Shown here: positions 54,410-63,758 of the stretch, piece by piece
Layout: each line of letters starts with the position of its first letter
Position numbering within the stretch: the first letter of the stretch is position 1
NCBI GenBank assembly: GCA_021730785.1
Contig: JAKFWF010000014.1
Span: forward strand, 1 to 64,000
Length of the DNA: 64,000 nt
Origin: Hyphomicrobiaceae bacterium
GTDB taxonomy: Bacteria > Pseudomonadota > Alphaproteobacteria > Rhizobiales > Hyphomicrobiaceae
Reading direction: 5' to 3'
Translations under genes and position numbers: made by a program
The notes under the pieces: model-generated
The model's database searches: none
Told to the model about the DNA's origin: nothing
What the model saw: only the letters and a program-made list of their open reading frames with translations

Positions 54410-54939
54410 AGCATCCGGCCGATCTCGTCATTTTCCATAGCTTCAAAGAGCCGATGCTTCAAAGCCGCTGCGATGTGCGCTGCCACCAAAGCCAGAAACC
54501 GACAGTGCTATCGCCGCTTCAATTTCACATTCAAGTCTTCCTTGATATAAATCTCAAAGAACCCGGGAAGCCGGCCGCCTGCCTACGCGCAGGCATTGTA
54601 TCTCGTCGCAGGCGAGCCGAAGTAATGCGGGGGGAGCGCCGGCGTCCGCAATGCCCTTATTGGCGACCGTACTGATGGCAGTGCAATTAGGACGGCCGAG
54701 GGCCGCTCAAATGGTGGGAAACAGAGGTTGCCTTGCCGGTGCTTGATCAGCGGCGACCCACCCTCGGCCGACCGAAGTGGGCCGGCCTCTGCCTGAAGGG
54801 GGGAGGGGCTGGAACGTCAAATGCTCGTCCCCCAGTCGGTATCGGCGGCGCGCTGCCAGACTTTCGCAGTCGGTGCCTTGCATCCTTCTATCGCTGCGGC
54901 GTAACAGTGCAGGCAGAACGCGACGACCAGGAGTATCCC
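54410..54939. other. 530-base intergenic region
   Basis: No protein gene recognised on either strand. A hairpin GCCTGC/GCAGGC (54577-54594) and several GC-rich dyads are present. It holds the promoters of the divergent GNAT and YqeY genes; a small RNA is possible but nothing matches a family I know. Confidence 0.35.
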
Positions 54940-55386
54940 ATGCGCGATGAAATCATGCAGGCCGTGAAGGATGCCATGAAGGGCGGCGACAAGGCGCGGC
55001 TGTCGACGCTCCGGATGATGCAGTCGAAGATCAAGGACGGCGATATCGCCGCGCGGCCGGCCAAGGACAAGATCACCGACCCGGAAATCATCGATCTGCT
55101 GGCGAAAATGGTGAAGCAGCGGCGCGAGTCGATCGAGCTCTACAAGCAGGGCGGGCGGCCCGAACTCGCGGACAGCGAGCAGGCCGAGATCACGGTGATC
55201 GAAGGCTTCATGCCAAAGCAGCTTGGCGAAGCCGATATCGCGGCTGCCATCGCCGGCGTCATCAAGGACACGGGGGCCGCCAGCCCGAAGGACATGGGCC
55301 GGGTGATGACTGCGCTCAAGGAGAAGTTTGCCGGCCAGATGGATTTCACCAAGGCGAGCGCCATGGTGAAGGGTTTGCTCAAGTAG
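54940..55386 (+). CDS. GatB/YqeY domain protein
   Basis: A 148-residue YqeY-like protein: IMQAVKDAMKGGDKARLSTLRMMQSKIKD, then KMVKQRRESIELYKQGGRPELADSEQAEITVIEGFMPKQL and the C-terminal GRVMTALKEKFAGQMDFTKASAMVKGLLK. YqeY resembles the tRNA-binding tail of GatB and is thought to be involved in tRNA metabolism. CAGGAG precedes ATG 54940. An amidase gene follows after 17 bases. Confidence 0.94.
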   Translation: MRDEIMQAVKDAMKGGDKARLSTLRMMQSKIKDGDIAARPAKDKITDPEIIDLLAKMVKQRRESIELYKQGGRPELADSEQAEITVIEGFMPKQLGEADIAAAIAGVIKDTGAASPKDMGRVMTALKEKFAGQMDFTKASAMVKGLLK

Positions 55387-55403
55387 CCGCGCGCGGAGGT
55401 TCG

Positions 55404-55934
55404 ATGCCGGCGCCCTACCGCAGTCTGACGATCGCGGCGTTCGCGGCGGAGGTTGCGAACTTCGCCTGGACGCGCCGGGTGTGGCGCGTCGACATGCACC
55501 ACACCTGGGTTCCGGCGCATGCCGACTATGCTGGTCTCGCTTCGATCGAGGGCATGGCAACCTACCATGTTCGTGACCGCGGCTTCGACGATATCGCCCA
55601 GCATGTGTCGATCGCGCCGGACGGTGCGATCTGGACCGGGCGCGACTGGAACAAGGACCCGGCCAGCGTCGGCTATCGCATGAACCGTGGTGTGTTCATG
55701 TTCGAAGCCATCGGCAACTTCGACATCGGGTTCGATCGGCTGGCTGGTGCGCAACGCGACAGCGTCTGTGCGGTGATCGACATCGTGCAAAGGCGATTCC
55801 GGTTGCCGGTTCAGGCCCTGCTGTTCCATCGCGAGGTGCCGCAGACCGAGAAGACCTGCCCCGGCACCAGCGTCGACAAGGACGATATCTTGCGGCGCGT
55901 TACGGCGCGCAGGCGCGCGGCTGATCCGGCTTAA
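55404..55934 (+). CDS. N-acetylmuramoyl-L-alanine amidase (PGRP/amidase-2 type)
   Basis: A 176-residue protein with an Amidase_2/PGRP fold. A His pair at 32-33 (MHHTW), a His in LLFHREVPQTEKTCPG and the Cys there fit the zinc site, with YHVRDRGFDDIAQHVSIAPDGAIWTGRDWN forming the family core. It would cleave the bond between N-acetylmuramic acid and L-alanine in peptidoglycan or its fragments. No signal peptide is visible, so it may act on cytoplasmic muropeptides. It lies 17 bases after the YqeY gene. Confidence 0.82.
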   Translation: MPAPYRSLTIAAFAAEVANFAWTRRVWRVDMHHTWVPAHADYAGLASIEGMATYHVRDRGFDDIAQHVSIAPDGAIWTGRDWNKDPASVGYRMNRGVFMFEAIGNFDIGFDRLAGAQRDSVCAVIDIVQRRFRLPVQALLFHREVPQTEKTCPGTSVDKDDILRRVTARRRAADPA

Positions 55935-55947
55935 GGCACATGTCGCT

Positions 55948-56751
55948 TCATGGCTTGCAGCGGGTTGCGAACCTGACGACTTCGGCGACGAACGCGGTCG
56001 TGCGGGTGATCGGATACATGTGGCCGCCGGTCGGGAACATCTGCACCTCGGCGTGCTTGATGAGGCCAGCCAATTCCCGGTTGAGGAAAGCCGGCACGAT
56101 CAGATCATCCTCCGCCCCCTGCACGAGCGTGGGCGCAGTGATGCGGTGGATATCCATTGACCGGTCGAAGGCGAGGATGGCCGCGATCCGCTCGGCGACG
56201 ACGGCCTGCTGGGCGGGTGTGACGGGGGCGCCGGTGCGCATCGCCTCAAAGGCTGCCCAATTGGCATTGAGCCAGTCGGCGGTGTAGGCGAGGAAGCCTA
56301 CCATGGCCGAATATTCCTTCGGCAGGACTTTCAGGATCTCGGCGCGCGCGTTGAACAGTTCGGCCATGTAGCGGTTGGGGCGCGCCCAGGTGCCGCTGAG
56401 GATCAAGCCGGCAATCCGCGTCTCATCGTGCAGCGCCATCGCCTGCAGAATGACGCCCCCGGTCGAATGGCCGAGCAGGACGCAACGTTTCGAGCCGACG
56501 TGATCCAGAACAGCCTCGGCATCTCGCGCCAGTTGCTCGATCGTGGTGGCGGCCGTGCCGCGCGTGCTTGCTGCAATGCCGCGCTGGTCAAAGCGGATCA
56601 GGCGGAAGGACTTGGCCAGGTCGGGCACGGCTGCATCCCAGTAGGATGCCGTCCCGCCAAGCCCGGTGACGAGCATGAGGTCAGGTCCGCTGCCGTCCAC
56701 GTGGACGCTGAGTTCGGCCCCATCGGTCAGTTTCACGCGGCTGATCGCCAT
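55948..56751 (-). CDS. Alpha/beta hydrolase
   Basis: A 267-residue alpha/beta-hydrolase-fold enzyme. The oxyanion-hole segment is VTGLGGTASYWDAAVPDLA, the nucleophile elbow is LLGHSTGGVILQ, the acid is in VQGAEDDLIVPAF and the catalytic His in FPTGGHMYPI. It resembles esterase/3-oxoadipate enol-lactonase-type hydrolases, but the substrate cannot be told. It is followed downstream by the amidase gene in convergent orientation and preceded by a cupin gene on the same strand. Confidence 0.88.
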   Translation of the reverse strand: MAISRVKLTDGAELSVHVDGSGPDLMLVTGLGGTASYWDAAVPDLAKSFRLIRFDQRGIAASTRGTAATTIEQLARDAEAVLDHVGSKRCVLLGHSTGGVILQAMALHDETRIAGLILSGTWARPNRYMAELFNARAEILKVLPKEYSAMVGFLAYTADWLNANWAAFEAMRTGAPVTPAQQAVVAERIAAILAFDRSMDIHRITAPTLVQGAEDDLIVPAFLNRELAGLIKHAEVQMFPTGGHMYPITRTTAFVAEVVRFATRCKP

Positions 56752-56772
56752 GGCATCCTCATTTCGGTTGGC

Positions 56773-57291
56773 TCAACTCTTCTGGTCGAACGAGGGGTCG
56801 GTCCAGCCGAAAACGGTACGCGCCTCGATCTCGGCGATGTTGGCTGGCCGGGGGAACGGTTCGGGCGCCGGTTGGCCAGCGATCCGTTCGCGCCCGATCT
56901 CGGCGAAGAACTGGTCGAGGCCGCCTGGCAGCATCAGCCACAGGAAGGTCATTGGCAGATCATTGGGATTGAGAAAGTGATGCTTGATGCCGCGGCCGAT
57001 GTAAACCGTGGTGCCAAGCTCCATTGGCCGCTCTACGCCATCGATGCGGGCAACGCCACGACCCTCGACCACATGGATGACCTCTTCGTTGTCGGCATGC
57101 GTGTGCTCGCGGATGAAGCATTGCGGCGACACCATCTGGGTTCCAAGCGAGAAGTTCGCATGCCCGCCGGTCATGCGCTGGTTGAGAATGTTGCGCACGA
57201 AGCCGTTGGCCGGCACCGGCTGCCAGAAGCTCGCGGCATCATCGCGGGCGATGACGAGGGCTCGACTTTGAGCATCGTTGGAATGTGTCAT
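56773..57291 (-). CDS. Cupin-domain protein
   Basis: A 172-residue single-cupin protein. The first metal motif, REHTHADNEEVIHVVEGRG (two His, Glu), and the second, RGIKHHFLNPNDLP, are both visible. A glycine-rich turn and PMELGTTVYIGRG complete the fold. Possible roles include dioxygenase, isomerase or binding protein; this cannot be decided. It lies 21 bases upstream of the alpha/beta hydrolase gene on the minus strand, so they probably form an operon. Confidence 0.85.
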   Translation of the reverse strand: MTHSNDAQSRALVIARDDAASFWQPVPANGFVRNILNQRMTGGHANFSLGTQMVSPQCFIREHTHADNEEVIHVVEGRGVARIDGVERPMELGTTVYIGRGIKHHFLNPNDLPMTFLWLMLPGGLDQFFAEIGRERIAGQPAPEPFPRPANIAEIEARTVFGWTDPSFDQKS

Positions 57292-57381
57292 GCGCGTGCT
57301 CGACCCTGCCTAAAGCTCCATGCTTCAGGCTCGGATCACAGGGTCGCCATGTCAAGGCTGACCAGCCCTTGGCGAGCCCTT

Positions 57382-57609
57382 TCACCGCTTCAGGCACCCT
57401 TGCAGGCAAGAGTGGAACTGGGCGTCGCAGCTGGCGCTGCCTTTGGTCGCTATCCGGCATTCGTTGTGGGCGGCCCGGCAGGCGCTGGCACAGTTGTTGT
57501 TCTGGGCGAGCGCGCACGATGCAGCCCCATCGAACAGCATTGCAGTCGCACCCGTGGCGATGGCGAGCAAGGCCAGGGCGGCGATGACGGCGGCAGTAGG
57601 TCTGCGCAT
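57382..57609 (-). CDS. Small exported Cys-rich protein with mirrored cysteine spacing
   Basis: A 75-residue protein with an N-terminal signal (RRPTAAVIAALALLAIATG). Cysteines are at 32, 40, 44, 51, 61, 68 and 72. From 40 onward the spacing is C-X3-C-X6-C-X9-C-X6-C-X3-C, which is mirror symmetric. This would fit an antiparallel helical hairpin with three cross-strand disulfides (40-72, 44-68, 51-61), a plan like the twin-CX3C small Tim/CHCH proteins; the resemblance is one of spacing only. AGGAG precedes ATG 57609. Function unknown. Confidence 0.7.
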   Translation of the reverse strand: MRRPTAAVIAALALLAIATGATAMLFDGAASCALAQNNNCASACRAAHNECRIATKGSASCDAQFHSCLQGCLKR

Positions 57610-57795
57610 GGCCCACTCCTTGCGGGATTTGGCTGCCGCGCGGCACATGCAGGTAGCGAGCGCGGCAAACCTAGCGTGCTGGGTTTGAGCTTCGGTCTAT
57701 GCTCCGCCCGATGAACGCAATCTGAACCAATCCGCCGGCAAACACCCGAAAGCGCGGATCAGCGTCCCGTAATTCAGTCAGCAGATCAGGTGTGC

Positions 57796-59178
57796 TCAAT
57801 AGGCATAGGTCGAGAATACCGGGTCGGTCCGGCCCTGCCAATCGCCGTGAAAGTGGGCGAGCATGTCGTCGGCGGTCGTACGGCCGGTGCGTGCGATCTC
57901 AGCCAGACACTCGATGTGCCGCCCCTCGTCCTGGCCCTTGGCGTCGAGCCGCTTGCGGGCCTTCAGGCCATGGGCCGAAATGGCGAGCGCCTCGCGCGCC
58001 AGGTCGAGCACCTTCAGCCGGCGGAAGCGCGCGTCGAGGGCGAGCTGCGGCGTCTCATCGCGCAACGATTGGCGCTCGTCCGTCGACCAGCCCTTGACCA
58101 TGTCCCAGGCGGCGTCGAGCGCGCTTTGGTCATAGAGCAGGCCGACCCAGAAGGCCGAGAGCGCGGTGATCTTGGCTTCGTTGCCACTGTCCGCACCCCG
58201 CATTTCCAGGATGCGCTTCAGGCGCACTTCGGGGAACAGCGTCGTCAGATGATCCGACCAATCGTCGACGGTCGGATAGAGCCCCGGCAGCTGCGGCAGG
58301 CGGCCCTTCATGAACTCGGTGAACGAGGCGCCGGCCACGTCGATGTACTGGCCGTCGCGGTAGACGAAATACATCGGCACGCCGAGCGCATACTCGACAT
58401 AGCGGTCGTAGCTCATGCCGCTTTCGAACACGAAGGGCAGCATGCCGGTGCGTTGGCGGTCGGTATCGCGCCACACTTCCGAGCGCAGCGACTTGAAGCC
58501 GTTGGGCTTGCCCTCCTTGAAGGGCGAGGCGGCAAAGAGTGCTGCCGCAATCGGCTGCAGGGCGAGCGATACGCGGAACTTCTTCACCATGTCCGCCTCG
58601 TCCTTGAAGTCGAGGTTCACCTGGATCGTCGACGTGCGGTACATCATTTCGAGCCCGCCCTTGCCGACCGTCGGCATGTAGCGCGTCATCACCGCGTAGC
58701 GCTGCTTGGGCATCTGCGGGGTTTGCTCGAGTGTCCAGTTCGGCGAGAAGCCGGCGCCGAGGAAGCCGAGGCCGAGCTGCTCGCCGACCAGCTTTACTTG
58801 CTCGAGATGGGTTGCGGTTTCCTCGGCCACTTCGTGCAGCGTCGACAGCGGCGCGCCGGACAGCTCGAACTGCCCGCCGGGTTCGAGCGAGATCGCCTCG
58901 CGGCCCGCCCCCTTTGGGCGCTTCAGGGCGATGATGTGGGGACCTTCCTCGATCGGCTCCCAGCCGAAGCGTTCGATCAGGCCTTCCATCAGCGCGCGGA
59001 TGCCGGTTTTGCCCGCATAGGGCACGGGCGCCAGGCCGTCGCGCTTGAATACGAACTTCTCGTGTTCGGTGCCGATCAGCCATTTGCCGGCCGGCTTCTC
59101 ACCAGCTACGATCCAGCCGATGAGGTCGTCGCGGGAGCTGATCGTCGGGCTCGCGCCCTCATCCTGTCTGGTCGACAT
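57796..59178 (-). CDS. gshA: Glutamate-cysteine ligase (plant/alpha type)
   Basis: This enzyme makes gamma-glutamylcysteine, the first step of glutathione synthesis. The 460-residue product follows the plant/alphaproteobacterial class: GTEHEKFVFKRDGL, GRPIEEGPHIIAL-like and SLEPGGQFELSGAP, RYMPTVGKGGLEMMYRTSTIQVNLDF, GVPMYFVYRDGQYIDVAGASF and RLKRILEMRGADSGNEAKITAL. The start at 59178 is chosen because AGGGAAGG is well placed; an upstream codon at 59202 gives eight extra residues. Confidence 0.95.
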   Translation of the reverse strand: MSTRQDEGASPTISSRDDLIGWIVAGEKPAGKWLIGTEHEKFVFKRDGLAPVPYAGKTGIRALMEGLIERFGWEPIEEGPHIIALKRPKGAGREAISLEPGGQFELSGAPLSTLHEVAEETATHLEQVKLVGEQLGLGFLGAGFSPNWTLEQTPQMPKQRYAVMTRYMPTVGKGGLEMMYRTSTIQVNLDFKDEADMVKKFRVSLALQPIAAALFAASPFKEGKPNGFKSLRSEVWRDTDRQRTGMLPFVFESGMSYDRYVEYALGVPMYFVYRDGQYIDVAGASFTEFMKGRLPQLPGLYPTVDDWSDHLTTLFPEVRLKRILEMRGADSGNEAKITALSAFWVGLLYDQSALDAAWDMVKGWSTDERQSLRDETPQLALDARFRRLKVLDLAREALAISAHGLKARKRLDAKGQDEGRHIECLAEIARTGRTTADDMLAHFHGDWQGRTDPVFSTYAY

Positions 59179-59368
59179 GGCATCCTTCCCTGCCCGCGGC
59201 ATGGGTCTTGGAACCGGGCGGGATGGCCCTGGTTCGTTAGTTCGGATATTTCGAAGCCTACTCCTGGCGAGTTATGGCGATGCTATCGCCACCGCACAAG
59301 GGGGCGGCGCGCAATTGTACCGTTCGCGCCTCGTGTCGCATCCCTTGCGCGTGATTCTATGACAGCTG

Positions 59369-61036
59369 CTATCCGTAGGCGAGTGCAGCGCCACCGCTGC
59401 CGCGATAGACCGGTGGCGGCCCGCCGTTCGTCAGTTCGAGCAGGATGGCCTCGGCGACACGGATGCCGTCGACGCCAGCCGACAGGATGCCGCCCGCATA
59501 GCCAGCGCCCTCGCCGGCTGGATAGAGACCGCGGGTGTTGGGGCTTTGCCACGTTGCGTCGCGGGGGATGCGGAGTGGGGCCGAGGTGCGGGTTTCGACC
59601 CCGGTCAGCACCGCGTCGCCGAGCGCGAAGCCCTTGATCTGCCGGTCGAAGGCGGGGATCGCCTCGCGGATGGCGGCAATGGCGTAGTCGGGCAGGCAGG
59701 TGGAGAGGTCGGTCGGCGTCACACCTGGCTTGTAGGAGGGGATGACGGCGCCGAGCGAGGTCGAGGGGCGGCCAGCAAGAAAGTCCGCGACGCGCTGGCC
59801 AGGTGCCGCGTAGGTGCCACCGCCAGCCACAAAGGCAGCCTCCTCCCAGCGGCGCTGGAAGGCGATACCGGCCAGCAGGCCGCCAGGATAATCGGCCGGC
59901 GTGATGCCGACGACGATGCCGGCGTTGGCGTTACGCTCGGCCCGGGAATACTGGCTCATGCCGTTGGTGACGACGCGGCCGGGCTCCGAGGTCGCGGCCA
60001 CCACCGTGCCGCCTGGACACATGCAGAACGAGTAGACGCTGCGGCCATTCTTGGCGTGATGCACGAGCTTGTAGTCGGCCGCACCCAGTGCCTTGTTGCC
60101 GCTCGCTCGGCCGAAGCGGGCGGCATCGATCAGCGACTGCGGATGCTCGATGCGAACGCCGATCGAGAACGGCTTAGCCTCCATCGCGATCCCAGCTGCG
60201 TGCAGCATCTCAAACGTATCGCGCGCGCTGTGGCCGACGGCGAGCACCACGTGGCGTGCGGCCAGCGTCTCGCCGGTGCCGAGTATGACGCCGGCGATGC
60301 GGCGTCTGCCGTCGATCGCGCGTTCAAGTTCGAGGCCGGTGACGCGGGTCTCGAACCGGTAGGTGCCACCGAGCGCCTCGATCTTCGCCCGCATGCACTC
60401 GACCATGGTGACGAGGCGGAAGGTGCCGATGTGCGGTTTGGCCGCCCAGAGAATTTCCTCGGGCGCGCCGGCTGCCACGAACTCGGTCAACACCTTGCGG
60501 CCCTGGTGGCGCGGGTCCTTGATCTGGCTGTACAACTTGCCGTCGGAGAAGGTGCCGGCACCGCCCTCGCCGAACTGCACGTTGGATTCCGGCGAGAGGA
60601 TGCCGCGTCGCCACAGCGCCCAGGTGTCTTTGGTACGCTGACGCACGATGGTGCCGCGCTCGATGATGATCGGGCAGAAGCCTGCCTCGGCGAGGATGAG
60701 TGCTGCGAACAGGCCGCACGGGCCGGCGCCGATCACGATGGGGCGGGCAGTCGTTTGACTGGAAGTGCGCGCGACCGGCTTGTAGGCCATGTCTGGCGTC
60801 GGGACCACGTTGTGGTCGTCGGCAAAGCGCGCGAGCACGGCTGCCTCATCGCGCAGCGTCACGTCGAGGGTGTAGACGAACTCGATCGCCGTGCGCTTGC
60901 GCGCGTCCGTCCCGCGCCGGAACACGGTGAAGGCGACAAGTTCGCTCTTGGCAAGCTGCAGCCGCGCCAGCAGTGCCGCCTCGAGGGCGACCGGCGCATG
61001 GTCGAGCGGCAGTTTCAGTTCCGTGACGCGGATCAT
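59369..61036 (-). CDS. FAD-dependent dehydrogenase (COG2509 type)
   Basis: A 555-residue flavoprotein. An N-terminal ~95-residue domain (MIRVTELKLPLDHAPVALEAALLARL...) precedes the FAD-binding IVIGAGPCGLFAALILAEAG. Further family segments are LSPESNVQFGEGGAGTFSDGKLYS, HIGTFRLVTMVECMRAKIEALGG, FSIGVRIEHPQSLID, FCMCPGGTVVAATSEPGRVVTNGMS and the C-terminal GEGAGYAGGILSAGVDGIRVAEAIL. The reaction is not known. The start at 61036 matches the conserved N-terminus; no Shine-Dalgarno is clear. Confidence 0.87.
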   Translation of the reverse strand: MIRVTELKLPLDHAPVALEAALLARLQLAKSELVAFTVFRRGTDARKRTAIEFVYTLDVTLRDEAAVLARFADDHNVVPTPDMAYKPVARTSSQTTARPIVIGAGPCGLFAALILAEAGFCPIIIERGTIVRQRTKDTWALWRRGILSPESNVQFGEGGAGTFSDGKLYSQIKDPRHQGRKVLTEFVAAGAPEEILWAAKPHIGTFRLVTMVECMRAKIEALGGTYRFETRVTGLELERAIDGRRRIAGVILGTGETLAARHVVLAVGHSARDTFEMLHAAGIAMEAKPFSIGVRIEHPQSLIDAARFGRASGNKALGAADYKLVHHAKNGRSVYSFCMCPGGTVVAATSEPGRVVTNGMSQYSRAERNANAGIVVGITPADYPGGLLAGIAFQRRWEEAAFVAGGGTYAAPGQRVADFLAGRPSTSLGAVIPSYKPGVTPTDLSTCLPDYAIAAIREAIPAFDRQIKGFALGDAVLTGVETRTSAPLRIPRDATWQSPNTRGLYPAGEGAGYAGGILSAGVDGIRVAEAILLELTNGGPPPVYRGSGGAALAYG

Positions 61037-61145
61037 GGGGTGGTCGAGGGTGTTGAGTTCATCGCCAGATGCCCACACGGTCGGCGCGCCGCAGTCAAGT
61101 GAGATGGCGCTCGATCCGCGCGTCCTGCCAGCAGCCCGCCATGAT

Positions 61146-61613
61146 TCACACCACCGGCCCGCCGGCCAGTCCGAAGCGCTTCTTGATCTTGGCAAACAGC
61201 AGATCACGCACCTGCCGGTAGGAACCGAGCGTCTGCTCGCGGTTGCCCTGGCCGACCATCAGCGACGCATCGAAGGTCGGCCAGTATTCAACGTCGACGG
61301 CCATGGTGCGCGTGAATTCGAGGGCCTGGTGGTGGGCTTCCGGCGACAGCGTGACGATGAGATCGAAGGTGGTGTCGTTGAGATCGCGCAGGGACTGCGG
61401 CTTGTGGCGCGACACGTCGATGCCGATCTCGTCCATCACCGCGCGCACGAACGGGTCGGCGTCGCCGGCTCGCACGCCAGCCGATCCGACGTAGACGCGG
61501 CGGCCGGCAAGGTGCGAGAGGATCGCTGCCGCCATGGGCGAGCGCACAGCATTCATCGTGCAGGCAAACAGCACTGCGGCCGGCAGGTCACTGGCGCCAT
61601 GCTCGCCGGCCAC
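61146..61613 (-). CDS. Low-molecular-weight protein tyrosine phosphatase-like protein
   Basis: A 155-residue protein of the LMW-PTP/arsenate reductase fold. The phosphate loop CTMNAVRSPMAAAI has the catalytic Cys and Arg in a CX5R arrangement, and VEYWPTFDASLM carries an Asp near the expected general acid (usually a DP pair). A protein of this type is regularly paired with the UPF0262 gene and infA in alphaproteobacteria; here the UPF0262 gene is upstream (eight-base gap), but infA does not follow. Confidence 0.88.
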   Translation of the reverse strand: MAGEHGASDLPAAVLFACTMNAVRSPMAAAILSHLAGRRVYVGSAGVRAGDADPFVRAVMDEIGIDVSRHKPQSLRDLNDTTFDLIVTLSPEAHHQALEFTRTMAVDVEYWPTFDASLMVGQGNREQTLGSYRQVRDLLFAKIKKRFGLAGGPVV

Positions 61614-61620
61614 GTCGCTC

Positions 61621-62121
61621 CTATCCTCGTCCGTGCAGCGCGCAGATCAAGGTGAACAGTCGCCGCGACGTGTCGTGGTCGACCGTGATCTTGCCTTCGA
61701 GACGCTGGGTCAGCAGGCGGCTACCCTCGTCGTGCAGCGCACGCCGGCCCATGTCGATCGACTGGATGCGTGAAGGTGGCGCAGTGCGGATGGCGGAATA
61801 GTAGCTGTCGCAGACGATGAAGTAGTCCTTCATGATCCGCCGGAAGGGGGTGAGCGACAGCAGGTGGGTGACGATGGCATCTTGAGTCTCGGTGCCGACC
61901 GCAAACGCCAGCCGCTCGCCGGCGATGGCGAGGGTGAGCTTGTAGGGGCCGTCGTCACGGCCGACCAAACCGAAGCTGTTGCCATCGAGGATGTCGAAAA
62001 TCGCCACTTCGCGCTCGTGGTCGATTGTTGCGCTCGGCCGCGCGATCGAGGCCTCGTCGAGGTGGATGGCAATGAGCCGGGCCCTGGGCAACGGCTGCGG
62101 CGCGGCGTCGATCTCGGTCAT
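61621..62121 (-). CDS. UPF0262 family protein
   Basis: A 166-residue protein of the uncharacterised UPF0262 family, found mainly in alphaproteobacteria. Family segments are RLIAIHLDEASIARPSATIDHEREVAIFDILDGN, LVGRDDGPYKLTLAI, LTPFRRIMKDYFIVCDSYYSAIR and the C-terminal IQSIDMGRRALHDEGSRLL. Function unknown. The start at 62121 gives the family length; longer upstream codons are not typical. It is the first gene of the pair with the LMW phosphatase. Confidence 0.9.
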   Translation of the reverse strand: MTEIDAAPQPLPRARLIAIHLDEASIARPSATIDHEREVAIFDILDGNSFGLVGRDDGPYKLTLAIAGERLAFAVGTETQDAIVTHLLSLTPFRRIMKDYFIVCDSYYSAIRTAPPSRIQSIDMGRRALHDEGSRLLTQRLEGKITVDHDTSRRLFTLICALHGRG

Positions 62122-62254
62122 TCCGGCGGTCTGGTCCTGGCTGCGTGCGGTGCGACCGTAGCATACAGGGCAAGCGGGTGTGTCAGAAGCCATAAAGTCG
62201 GGCAGGGGTAGCGGCAGTTGAAAAAAAGCGGATCAATGTGCCGCGCACCGGCAC

Positions 62255-63607
62255 TCATTTCGCCTTCAGCAGGTCTTCCACATTCAGCAGAATGAACTCG
62301 TTGTCGTCGGCCTTGTTGGGGGTGCGGCTTGACGAAAACGGCAGGTTGTTGTCGTTGCCGACGATGATGTGCTTATCGTCGACCACATCGACGTTCTCGA
62401 TCGTGAAGAACGGGAAGGTCAGCACGCCGTCGTTCAAGGGTTTGCGCGCCCTCTTGTCCGGGTCCTGGATTTTCATCAGGTCGATATGGCCGATTTTGCG
62501 GACGGGCTGGCCTACGTTGGCTTCGGTCATCTCGATCTTCACGACGCGCTTGAACTTGGCTTGATCGTGGAAGCAGTTTTCGGCGCGCTTGTCGGCAGGG
62601 CACGCCTTGTCGACGGTGCCTTCGCCGTTGTCACGCTCGATGACGAGGCCAGTCGTGCCATCGATCATGTTGAAGTCACCGATGGCGAGGCCATTGGCTT
62701 CAAGCACGTACTTCCAATGGCGCCCCGTCCACTTTTCTTCGGCGACCGAGAACTCGATGACGCGCAGGTACTGGCGGCCATCGATCATCTCCCAGTCCTT
62801 CTTCTCGGCGTCCCACAGCGGACCTTCGAGCATGGCATACAGGAACTTGCCGTCCTTCGACGCGGCGAAGCCCTCGAAGCCTTTGGAGCGGCGAAGATTG
62901 ACGTTGGTGTAGGTGCCGCCCGGGGCGGGCGGTGTCGCGGCAGCGTAATGGTCGGGCGAGCGCACGGGCTTGCCGTCGGCCAGCGTCTCGAAGAACGCCT
63001 CGACCCGGCCGTTCATATCGGTGCGCAGCACGTAGGGGCCGAATTCGTCGCCAATCCAGATCCGGCCATTGATGATCTGGAAGCCTTCGATGTCGAAGTC
63101 GGCGCCGGTCAGATGGCGCTTGCTGGTGCCCTCGTGGATGATGCGGAAGGGGACCTTTTTGTCGGGGTCATGCAGGAAGATCGACTTGAGGTGCTCGACC
63201 GTGCCCTTGTCCCAGTGCATGCGATAGTGGTTGAGGTAGAGCGCGCTGTCGGGCGCGTTGGCCCTGGAGCCGAAGCCGTTGTCGGTGATCACCCAATAGG
63301 TGCCGTCGGGCATGGCCTTGATGCCGGAGTGGCCCTGCAGCGGCTGGCCCTTGAACGGCAGCTTGACGCCGGTCGGGCGGCCGGCCGACTTGCCCTCGGA
63401 GGTGCCGATCGCGTCGATGCGCAGCGGGCCATTGGCGAACTTGCCAGACACCTTGAGATCTTCCGGCGCATCATCGGGCACCTGGATAAAGCTCTCGGCT
63501 GGCAAAATCGCATGGCCGGCGAGCGTGGCTGCAAATTCCTTGTCGGCGTGGGCCGCCGTGACAAAAATCATAGTGGCGGCGGAGGCCAAAAGCAGGCGAC
63601 GGATCAT
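62255..63607 (-). CDS. Exported esterase-like phytase family protein
   Basis: A 450-residue secreted protein. A signal peptide (IRRLLLASAATMIFVTAAHA) is followed by a long beta-rich domain of the PF13449 type: GHSGIKAMPDGTYWVITDNGFGSRANAPDSALYLN, IEGFQIINGRIWIGDEFGPYVLRTDMNGR, FEGFAASKDGKFLYAMLEGP and LVIERDNGEG. Members are annotated as esterase-like or phytase-like, with poorly known activity. A GGGAG motif precedes ATG 63607. Confidence 0.88.
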   Translation of the reverse strand: MIRRLLLASAATMIFVTAAHADKEFAATLAGHAILPAESFIQVPDDAPEDLKVSGKFANGPLRIDAIGTSEGKSAGRPTGVKLPFKGQPLQGHSGIKAMPDGTYWVITDNGFGSRANAPDSALYLNHYRMHWDKGTVEHLKSIFLHDPDKKVPFRIIHEGTSKRHLTGADFDIEGFQIINGRIWIGDEFGPYVLRTDMNGRVEAFFETLADGKPVRSPDHYAAATPPAPGGTYTNVNLRRSKGFEGFAASKDGKFLYAMLEGPLWDAEKKDWEMIDGRQYLRVIEFSVAEEKWTGRHWKYVLEANGLAIGDFNMIDGTTGLVIERDNGEGTVDKACPADKRAENCFHDQAKFKRVVKIEMTEANVGQPVRKIGHIDLMKIQDPDKRARKPLNDGVLTFPFFTIENVDVVDDKHIIVGNDNNLPFSSSRTPNKADDNEFILLNVEDLLKAK

Positions 63608-63758
63608 GTGACGATCTCCCTTTGAATCGCCCTCTCTCCTAGCCGCCAGCCATGTCGCGTGTGTGTCAGTCGCCATTGCCTGCCGCGCAAGTTCGATCCC
63701 ATTTCCGCCGGGCGCGAATTGGAGTATTCCGGAATTGCGCGGTCGATTGGAGGCAGCG

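Noticed and set aside
54250-54675. 141-codon plus-strand frame between the GNAT and YqeY genes
   Set aside because: Partly antisense to the GNAT gene, Arg/Cys-rich and without any family resemblance.
57790-59637. 615-codon plus-strand frame opposite gshA
   Set aside because: Antisense to gshA, whose motifs are unambiguous; no ribosome-binding site or domain.
59546-61102. 518-codon plus-strand frame opposite the FAD-dependent dehydrogenase gene
   Set aside because: Antisense shadow of a flavoprotein gene; no recognisable domain.
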